This document shows positions 1-6,200 of a stretch of DNA of 64,000 nt, one piece after another. A model generated the notes under the pieces. It saw nothing but the letters and a program-made list of their open reading frames with translations. It had not been told where the DNA came from and made no database searches. This DNA is from Candidatus Thorarchaeota archaeon. GTDB taxonomy: Archaea; Asgardarchaeota; Thorarchaeia; Thorarchaeales; Thorarchaeaceae. Within the stretch, counting starts at the first letter, position 1, and each line of letters begins with the position of its first letter. A program made the translations under genes and the position numbers. Location: positions 1 to 64,000 of the forward strand of contig DXJO01000028.1 in assembly GCA_019057475.1 (NCBI GenBank), read 5' to 3'.

Positions 1-10
1 TATAGGGGAT

Positions 11-322
11 ATGTGCCAGGGTGCTGTCTTTGAGACTTCTCTTAAACGAGCAAAGGAGTTAAAGAGGGCCGGAGTGGTTGAGATAATGGAGAGGATCCCC
101 GAGCCGGATAGACTCCCGGAAATTATCAAATTAAGGGAGCAGGGGTTAACTTATCGAGCTATCGGAGAAAAACTTGACCTCTCAAAAGTAGCTGTCTATA
201 AGCGGTTGAGGAAAGAAGGTCTGGCCGGAAGGGGTAGCCTCGTTAATCAGATAAGAGGTCTCCGGGAGAGGGTCGGCAGACTGGAAAAAGAGGTTAAGAG
301 GCTGATAAATGATCAGGAATAA
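11..322 (+). CDS. Small HTH DNA-binding protein, possibly 5'-incomplete
   Basis: About 103 aa, rich in Lys, Arg and Glu. Residues ~38-68 read as a helix-turn-helix of the resolvase/Hin type (LREQGLTYRAIGEKLDLSK, then VAVYKRLRKEG). The last ~25 residues form a Leu/Arg/Glu heptad-like helix (LRERVGRLEKEVKRL), a likely short coiled coil for dimerisation. The chosen ATG has a purine-rich AGGGGAT just before it, very close to the start codon, and no in-frame stop is visible in the ten bases upstream, so the gene may begin outside the window. It lies in the purine-biased accessory block at the left end. Likely role, by inference: a DNA-binding regulator or partitioning/recombination accessory of a mobile element. 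No specific family assignment is safe. Confidence 0.6.
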   Translation: MCQGAVFETSLKRAKELKRAGVVEIMERIPEPDRLPEIIKLREQGLTYRAIGEKLDLSKVAVYKRLRKEGLAGRGSLVNQIRGLRERVGRLEKEVKRLINDQE

Positions 323-482
323 CTTGGTTTTAATGCTAGAGATTCAATTAAGGAAAGGATTTGAGACATTTTTGTTCGTGAAAAAGGGGGATAATAAGGG
401 CCTAAAACGCCTCTTTCTCTGTTGGGAGTCGAGGATTGAGTAGTCTATTTTTCAATAATTGAGTAAAAGGGGGTGAAAAACA

Positions 483-938
483 ATGTCAAAGCGGTATCGT
501 AGTAGGGATAGTTACATATCGAAAGATCCGATCAAGAGGCAGCACTCCTTGGATAATCTTGTCCAGTATAGGGAAGGCAGGGCTGAAAGGGAGAGGGTCT
601 TGAGGGAGATAGGCTATTACATTGTTTGCCCTTACTGTAAAAGGTCGGTGGTGAGAAAGAACCTCAAGGCGATTGAGTCGCTTCTTCATTTCTCCAGGTG
701 CAGGGATTGTCAGCACTTTGAGAGGCTTCCTGAACCTAAAGATTTGATGTGGGATCACCAGGTTATAGAGATAGTCGCTCAATGCAAAGATGAGCTATAC
801 GGTGAGAAGCATAGGACTTTTTTCACAGAGGAGCAATTAGACAGGGATAATGCGTCTATCGTCAATGAGCTAGGCTGCACCTACTCGAAAGAGGAAAGAG
901 AGGAGTTAGTTTGTTGCTCGTTTGAGCCTAAGAAATGA
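483..938 (+). CDS. Zinc-ribbon-like hypothetical protein of the accessory block
   Basis: 151 aa. Start supported by a strong Shine-Dalgarno (AAGGGGGTG) about 8 bases before the ATG. Basic N-terminus, then a CPYCKRSVVRKN motif (~residues 51-62) and a CRDCQHF motif (~78-84), which together give a CxxC...CxxC zinc knuckle with a His between them. The C-terminal third is acidic and holds further Cys residues including a CC pair near the end. Such short zinc-finger proteins are common in archaeal and bacterial plasmids and viruses, but I cannot name a family. Its stop overlaps the first unit of the 10-bp-period repeat ladder that follows. Codon use is dominated by AGG/AGA arginine codons and the sense strand is purine-rich, like the other genes up to ~2.8 kb and unlike the genes to the right. 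Confidence 0.6.
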   Translation: MSKRYRSRDSYISKDPIKRQHSLDNLVQYREGRAERERVLREIGYYIVCPYCKRSVVRKNLKAIESLLHFSRCRDCQHFERLPEPKDLMWDHQVIEIVAQCKDELYGEKHRTFFTEEQLDRDNASIVNELGCTYSKEEREELVCCSFEPKK

Positions 939-1130
939 CTAGAAATGACCTGGTTTCGACTCAATAAATGCTAAGAAAAGCTAAGATTTTAACGGATAAT
1001 AACAGATATTTTCCGGAAAAAAGGAACTTGCTCTCGTGGGATTTGGCTCTGCGTTTGAGGCTGTCGTATGCTGACAAATGCTGATATTTGAGTTAACAAA
1101 AGTTAACTTTCTATGTTGAGAAAAGTTGAG
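931..1130. repeat. Five successive pairs of direct repeats, each with a 10-bp period
   Basis: Within 200 bp of non-coding sequence there are five pairs of short direct repeats, each pair repeating after exactly 10 bp: AGAAATGAC (931, 941), GCTAAGA (970, 980), ATGCTGA (1068, 1078), AGTTAAC (1091, 1101) and GTTGAG (1115, 1125). Repeat units differ between pairs but three of them have an AAAA spacer. One helical turn of spacing suggests protein binding on one face of the DNA, as in iterons or operator arrays. The gap 939-1620 has no supportable gene on either strand, so this could be a replication or control region of the element; that role is inference. Confidence 0.5.
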
Positions 1131-1252
1131 ATCTCAGGGGGGTAAATTTGAGGTCTAAGTCTTTGTTAAAATTAGGGTTTGGCCGGAGGAAACAGCCGAG
1201 TCCTCTTTTATTTGACCTGGAGGTAGGGGATAACTCAAGGGGGACTCCCCGA

Positions 1253-1280
1253 AGCCTTAAATGAGCCTTAAATGGCCTTA
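1253..1280. repeat. Perfect 11-bp tandem repeat AGCCTTAAATG x2 plus a partial third copy
   Basis: AGCCTTAAATG occurs at 1253-1263 and again at 1264-1274, followed by GCCTTA at 1275-1280. It lies in the same 680-bp gene-free interval as the 10-bp-period repeat ladder and may belong to the same control or replication region. Confidence 0.5.
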
Positions 1281-1364
1281 TTCTCTGAAGATAGTTACTA
1301 GAGAGGAGATAAGAGATAATTATAAGATTAGGGAGTTTATGATTCTGGGTTACATAATCAGTTA

Positions 1365-1567
1365 TTATCGGAACCAAGAATTTGAGTAGAAATAGAGGGT
1401 TGAAAGACAGTTATAATAAGGGTTTTAATGATTAAAGTTAGGCTCTTATCCTGGGTATCTATAAGGATCTTGGCTATCCTCTCATTATCGGCTGTAATAT
1501 GGTATAGACAGGGAATAGCTCAATTTAGGGTAGGTAGTTTGGTTAACATAATGTCTCTTATCGGAAC
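1365..1567. repeat. Repeated 10-mer TTATCGGAAC upstream of the sigma70-like promoter
   Basis: TTATCGGAAC occurs at 1365-1374 and 1558-1567, with the 7-base core TTATCGG also at 1485-1491. The last copy ends 15 bases before the -35-like hexamer, so these may be binding sites for a regulator of the promoter at 1583-1610. Between them I see no gene. Confidence 0.35.
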
Positions 1568-1582
1568 ATATCGTATTAGGTC

Positions 1583-1610
1583 TTGACAAATAATAATACG
1601 ATGTTATAAT
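1583..1610 (+). promoter_or_regulatory. Near-consensus bacterial sigma70-type promoter
   Basis: TTGACA at 1583-1588, a 16-bp spacer, then TATAAT at 1605-1610, both perfect matches to the bacterial -35 and -10 consensus. It sits 33 bases before the preferred start of the excisionase-like gene at 1643. This is unexpected next to an archaeal chromosome whose other promoters are TATA/BRE-like, and argues that the left block is of bacterial or bacteriophage/plasmid origin, or is a separate assembly piece. Confidence 0.6.
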
Positions 1611-1642
1611 GAGATAGAGAAATGAGAGAGGAGGTCTTAATA

Positions 1643-1825
1643 ATGGGAAAGCTGTTATCAGTCAAAGAGGTCGCTGGTATCCTGGGACTCCACGAGGCAG
1701 TTATCCGGCGTTATATTCGGAGTGGAGTCTTGTCTGCTGTTAGACTAGAGGGAGCATATCGGATTGATGAGAAAGACTTAAATAACTGGCTGGAAAAGAG
1801 AAAGACAGGCCAGGGAGAGAAATAA
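1643..1825 (+). CDS. Excisionase/MerR-like helix-turn-helix protein
   Basis: 60 aa if started at the ATG at 1643, which has a good Shine-Dalgarno (GAGAGGAGGT) 8 bases upstream; an earlier in-frame ATG at 1622 would overlap that signal. The sequence LLSVKEVAGILGLHEAVIRRYIRSGVL and then AVRLEGAYRIDEKDLNNWLE matches the winged-HTH 'excisionase family DNA-binding domain' pattern: helix-turn-helix, a beta wing, and the closing I-x-x-x-DL-x-x-WL signature. In mobile elements such proteins direct excision or act as small repressors. It is placed directly behind the sigma70-like promoter. I infer a Xis-like or regulatory role; no integrase is visible in the window. Confidence 0.75.
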   Translation: MGKLLSVKEVAGILGLHEAVIRRYIRSGVLSAVRLEGAYRIDEKDLNNWLEKRKTGQGEK

Positions 1826-1834
1826 AAATAAAAA

Positions 1835-1874
1835 GGGGGAGGCCCTTAACCGCTAGGCAAAGGAAAACCTCCCC
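1835..1874 (+). promoter_or_regulatory. Leader hairpin before the 1889 gene
   Basis: GGGGAGG (1836-1842) can pair with CCTCCCC (1868-1874) across a 25-base loop, in the 60-base gap between the excisionase-like gene and the next ORF. There is no T-run after it, so it resembles a leader structure or mRNA-processing element more than a terminator. Confidence 0.35.
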
Positions 1875-1888
1875 GAAGGGAGTCAACG

Positions 1889-2272
1889 ATGAAGTATTCC
1901 CCCTTCGTGCAAGAAGGTAGCAAAGAGGGAGAAAAGGTCAAGGACTGGGATACAATTATCCATATCCAGAAAGAAAAAAAGGAGAGATTCTCGGAGGACC
2001 TGAACAGGACTCTCAACGAATTGTTTGACCTCAACCTAGGCCAGAATAGAGCGAAGCGAGTCGGAGAGAAACGGGAAGCAAACGAAAAATACAATCTCAA
2101 ATACCAGGAGCTAAAGGGTCTTATCCGAGGGGTAATGAAAAGCCCGGGAATAGGGATCAAGGTCTATGATAAATTGAGCCGGTTATTTACCCAGGTACTG
2201 AAGCACCGGGCCAGCGTCCAGTATTTAGTGTTGAACGGTATTGTGGAGAAGGTAGAGAATGAAAGTCGCTAA
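1889..2272 (+). CDS. Charged helical hypothetical protein of the accessory block
   Basis: 127 aa, unrecognised. Start ATG preceded by AAGGGAG seven bases upstream. Very rich in Lys, Glu, Arg and Asn, predicted largely helical by composition, with no TM segment or Cys. The last 14 bases overlap the start of the PC4-like gene (ATG at 2259, TAA ending 2272), so the two are translationally coupled. The neighbour suggests a nucleic-acid-related job in the element, but nothing in the sequence proves it. Confidence 0.55.
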   Translation: MKYSPFVQEGSKEGEKVKDWDTIIHIQKEKKERFSEDLNRTLNELFDLNLGQNRAKRVGEKREANEKYNLKYQELKGLIRGVMKSPGIGIKVYDKLSRLFTQVLKHRASVQYLVLNGIVEKVENESR

Positions 2273-2492
2273 GAAGCAAGAAGAAATCGGAAGGGTTAAG
2301 CTCTCAGACTCTCAGGAGCTTGTTGTTTCAGTAGTGGATGATGAGAGGCTGGATCTTAGGCTTTGGGTCAAGACGGACAGCTATACCGGGCCTACCAAGA
2401 GGGGAGTAAGGTTTTATCTGTTCGACGAGATATGGGAGCGTTTTAAGGGTCTTATGGAGAAGGTTGATAAGGTCTATAATGACCTTGCCTAG
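2259..2492 (+). CDS. PC4/p15-like single-stranded-DNA-binding protein
   Basis: 77 aa. The pattern ELVVSVVDDERLDLRLWVK followed by TGPTKRGVRFYLFDEIWERF resembles the PC4 / transcriptional coactivator p15 fold: strands with a 'DLRxW' signature, a Pro-x-x-(K/R)-G turn, and then a closing amphipathic helix (here FDEIWERFKGLMEKVDK). PC4-like proteins bind single-stranded DNA and are frequent in phages, plasmids and some archaea. Coupled to the upstream helical ORF by a 14-base overlap. The call rests on motif pattern only; a different small beta-rich DNA-binding protein is possible. Confidence 0.6.
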   Translation: MKVAKKQEEIGRVKLSDSQELVVSVVDDERLDLRLWVKTDSYTGPTKRGVRFYLFDEIWERFKGLMEKVDKVYNDLA

Positions 2493-2625
2493 AGGATTTA
2501 AGAGAACTGGGATTTTCCTAGTTCGTTCTATCCGGGGGGGTTCTGGATCTCCTGGTCTTTCCTCCCCGGGTAGAGAATAGCTATTAGGCTCGGGGTTACT
2601 CCCTGGCCCCGGGCCAACCAGGGAG
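2493..2625 (+). promoter_or_regulatory. Structured leader with the ribosome-binding site in a hairpin
   Basis: This 133-base gap holds at least two GC-rich inverted repeats. One pairs CTCCCTGG (2599-2606) with CCAGGGAG (2618-2625), placing the only Shine-Dalgarno-like GGGAG inside a stem that ends exactly at the ATG at 2626. Another pairs CCGGGG near 2540 with CCCCGG near 2565. Sequestering the ribosome site would make translation of the next ORF conditional; this is inference from base pairing only. Confidence 0.4.
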
Positions 2626-2826
2626 ATGATAAGGGTGGAGGAAATCAAGAGACTAGAGGACTTTGAGAGGACTAGAGGAAAGCTGAGGCTGCCTGCCGAT
2701 ACGAAGCCTTGTATTGTTAAACTGCTGGAAGATCCCTCCGTGAGAGAGGCCGATAATGCCTTTGTAGTTGCGGTAGAGTTGCATAGGGTCGGGAGGACGA
2801 ACGTATCTGGAGAACTTATGCTCTGA
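2626..2826 (+). pseudogene. 5' fragment of an element gene, cut at the ~2.8-kb junction
   Basis: 66 codons remain. From about residue 19 the text KLRLPADTKPCIVKLLED and then NAFVVAVELHRVGRTN resembles the start of a C-terminal primase-associated helical domain found in plasmid/viral primases (Pro-x-Cys-Ile...LL...N-x-x-hydrophobic helix); this resemblance is weak. The frame stops abruptly after about 2800-2810, where another reading frame takes over as the 3' end of a SpoIIM-like membrane protein, so the final four or five residues (GELML) are probably not native. Either ATG 2626 or GTG 2635 could start it: the GGGAG at 2621-2625 gives a 9-base spacing only for GTG 2635. Confidence 0.45.
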
Positions 2827-2903
2827 TTGTGTTCTTCTTGCTGATTGCGGCGCTAATCGAATCCTTTGTCACTCCACTTGTTGTAATGATGGTCGGTGGA
2901 TAA
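2802..2903 (+). pseudogene. 3' end of a SpoIIM-like (DUF95) membrane protein
   Basis: In the frame ending at TAA 2901-2903 the sequence reads RIWRTYALIVFFLLIAAL and then IESFVTPLVVMMVGG. The hydrophobic run followed by (A/I)xxEAF(V/I)TP is characteristic of the last membrane helix of the SpoIIM/DUF95 family, whose members are usually ~180-330 aa. Only about 33 residues are present; upstream of ~2800 the DNA belongs to the purine-rich accessory block. So the gene is either interrupted by an inserted element or artificially joined in assembly. The left boundary given is approximate. Its stop overlaps the start of a small TM protein, showing it was the end of a genuine host operon. Confidence 0.55.
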
Positions 2904-3027
2904 AGGCGGAGTACGGATTTGGTTAAGGCTACAGAACCTATCTTCGACCGCCATGATACTGGCAGGCATAGGTTTGGCCATGATTGTGATACTGGTCATG
3001 GTGTTCCAGAGAAAGCGGCGCATGTAG
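2896..3027 (+). CDS. Small single-span membrane protein (43 aa)
   Basis: GTG at 2896 opens an ORF whose first 8 bases (GTGGATAA) overlap the SpoIIM-like stop; the same overlap octamer joins two hdr genes at 38294. The protein has a soluble N-terminal stretch (VDKGGVRIWLRLQNLSSTA), one strong TM helix (MILAGIGLAMIVILVMVF) and a basic tail QRKRRM. Orientation by the positive-inside rule puts the C-terminus in the cytoplasm. Coupling and the TM helix make it a plausible partner of the membrane protein it follows. Too short for family recognition. Confidence 0.5.
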   Translation: MDKGGVRIWLRLQNLSSTAMILAGIGLAMIVILVMVFQRKRRM

Positions 3028-3030
3028 TTG

Positions 3031-3120
3031 ATGAAAACGGGCCAAGTGCTCGATCTCCTCTCCTTTTTTGAAAGCCTTCTATCGACTCCGCGAGAAACGG
3101 ATGCACCCCCTCTAGTATAA
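3031..3120 (+). CDS. Possible 29-aa ORF at the operon end
   Basis: ATG three bases after the previous stop, reading MKTGQVLDLLSFFESLLST and then PRETDAPPLV to TAA at 3118-3120. The tight spacing favours coupling, but there is no ribosome-binding signal and no family, so it may be chance. Confidence 0.2.
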   Translation: MKTGQVLDLLSFFESLLSTPRETDAPPLV

Positions 3121-3162
3121 TTCTCCGCAGGCTCGCATTTCATATATCCACAAATATCTTAT

Positions 3163-3193
3163 ATTCATAAATATGAATTACTCTTAATATATC
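3163..3193 (+). promoter_or_regulatory. Promoter region with a dyad operator for the giant surface protein
   Basis: A perfect inverted repeat ATTCAT-AAAT-ATGAAT (3163-3178) lies just before an archaeal TATA-like CTTAATATATCC (3182-3193). A start site about 25 bases later would leave roughly an 80-base leader before the ATG at 3298. The dyad is a plausible repressor or activator site. Confidence 0.4.
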
Positions 3194-3297
3194 CTATCAA
3201 CACGCGCCGCGGATACGAGTTGGTATAATGGAGTTTGCTAATCGCGAGGCATGACTCCGACCTTGTTCAATCCACGGTGCGGAAGGGGACAGAACAA

Positions 3298-6200
3298 ATG
3301 CAACGGAATCAAACAAAACGCACGCTTATTTCTCTAGTTGCTATTGCGGTTTTTCTATTCTCAATGGTCTATGCAAGCAGCAATGCTACATTGCCCATTC
3401 ATCCAGTGAGTGACTCTGTTCTTGAGTTCACTTATGCACAGGATCCAGATCCGCAATATGAGCCTGAAGCAGGTACTCACGTCTGGTGGGACCAAAACAG
3501 CAACAGCACTAGCGATGAGTGGTCATGGGATCACAGAAACTGGCTATTCGGGCCGAGTCCTACGTTCGAGGTCTTCCACGAAGACGGCTCTCTGCTGACT
3601 GGAGATAGCTACGCAGAAATCGGTGAGGTCATACACTTCGTGGTGACTGTACCCAAGAATGTGTTCACTGAAGACGCAGATCTAGGACGTGTCAGCGTTC
3701 ATGGTTGGTACACGACCGCGGACTGGAACTTCACTGCAAATTTCAACATGGACTTTGACGCTAACCCCTACGCCTTCGACCGGTGGATGGCTGGAAGCTG
3801 GCAATACAACTCCACAGAGGAGTTTGGTCCGCCACAACCCAGCTTCTTGAACATAACTCCTGAACAGTGCTCAAACACAAGTGACGCTAGCAACTACTAT
3901 ATCGACTTCGCAGTATCATTCACTGGCGATGCACCTCAGGGTCTCTACCAGATTGATATGTCCGTGGAGGACACCAACGGGAACTGGATAGGTTCATACA
4001 ATTATGGTTCCGGCTGGGATTTCAAGGGCATAGCCGTCGGAATGCATGCCGACCTTGCATGGGCACACTCGTTCGGAGGGGGCTACACCCTTCAGAAGAT
4101 TGACCTGGAGGGCGACCCGCTCTATTCCGTGAGCAGAGGCATGGATTTCATCATGCGATTCAACATCAGTGGAGATGAGCCTGAATTTGTACGTCTGAGG
4201 TTCCATATCCCAAGTGGGATTGACGTGTGGGTCAACGAAACTGGCTGGCATGACGAACTTGTCACCAGCAACGGAGGGTGGCAGTTCGATGAGGTTCTTG
4301 AAACATACGTCTGGAATGACACAATCGAGGTTACGACCCTCGAACAAGTCTACGGCGAGTATCAACGACGTGAATGGGTCAACATTGGCACGAGCGAAGA
4401 GATCAATGTGACTCGACTCTGGGACTACTGGGACGACGAAATCGAGGAATGGGTCTACGAGATTGTGAACGAAACTTGGTGGATTGAGAAGGAGTTCATC
4501 TTTGAGTACAACGGAACTCACTTCGAAACTTACTATGGTTACACATACTGGGGCTACCCGTATGAGGAGTATATCCCTGGTACTTGGAATGAGGAGATAA
4601 CTGTCCTCGAACCAATCCCCGAAGATATGCCCATCTTTTACGAGCTCAACACTTCACAATGTTCTGCAGCAACAATCGGTCCTGAGTTTGTGGTCGAATT
4701 CATTGGTCACTTCACAGACGAAATGCCTGTTAGCAACATGTATCAGAATTTCATGTTTCAAGACGAGGTAATGGGGCCTGATAACTATCAATACTGGCCG
4801 GCTACTCATGGTGAGTATCCAAAGCAGACTCAGAGCGAGTACGAGATGGCGAAACAGATTGCTATCGAAACCCCTGTGACCATTGCCAAGCTACTCAGGG
4901 CTGATGGAACAGAACCCACTGGCTGGATGTTCCAGATTGACAAGGGCGACGACTTCATGATTAGCGGCAGGCTTCAAGGTGGCGGTTCAGTGGCTGACGA
5001 TATAGATGCCTCGCAGCTCGCTCTTAACGCGTACAGTGGTTACTGGACTGAGGATGAGTGGGGCTGGTCTGAGCTCACCTACGAAGTTTCTATTGATATG
5101 GACGGCATTCCAACATTTAGAGCATTCAACAGGACTGAGAAGAATAACTACACCCACGGTGTTTATGAGGACTGGATCCTTACCAACAGCACTGGCTGGT
5201 TCTATGCCTACAACGAAACCACTGGCATGTGGGATTGGGCATATGGCAATTACACGGATTGGCAATGGGTCGAGGTCGAAGGTTGGCACTGGGCTTGGTG
5301 GTATTACAACCATCTCACTGGTGAATGGCAAGAGAAGTACATTCCACACAGAAGTGCTGAAACTGTGATTCCTGCAGACTTCTGCACTATCAGTGGCTTC
5401 ACGTCATTGGTAGATGAAGGGGACCTTTATGTCACGTTCCTTGTCAACATGACCGAGAGCGTGCCTGACACCAACTATTGGTGGGAATTCGCTTTCATGA
5501 ACAACACTTGGTATCAGGACTACTCCAGCGAGTACGGCGAGCATGAGGTCCTGAGCTGGGAGCGCGAGTGGGTCTATAGCTTTGACTACCTTGGCGACAA
5601 GGTCTACATGGAACCATTTGTCAAGAATCAGCTCGTATACCAGTTCACCAACGGTTCACTCAGCTCCGATTACATGATTGGATTTGAGAGTCCCTATATT
5701 GTTCTTGGTGACGAGGAACTGCCCATCAAGGTCCGAGAGAACTACGATCCATGGTCGAGTACTACCTGGACTGAGATGTTCTTCTATGATCACTGGGATC
5801 CTGGGACTGGCAATGACTACTACTACTATGAGTTGCTGAATGATACGAAGATCTTGGTCACATACACCGATACGGTATACATCTACAATGTAACAACCAC
5901 CACAGGCGATTCATTCCTCACAGCCATGGAGTGGGATTGGGGCTACCAATCCTATGGAACTCACCACGACTACTGGGTTGACCTGAATGGGTCCGTGCAT
6001 CAAGGTGGAATAGAGTATCAGAGATGGAACCTTCTTGACTTCGAGTTCCACGACAAGGTCGAGATCTCATATCATGATGAGGGTTGGTTCGTCCGATACG
6101 GCCCTACTGACAACATAATGCTGATCAGTAACTTTTGGTGGGAGAGCCTGGATAACACCTACTACATGACTAGCTTGGACGGCAATCTCTACCAAGTAAT

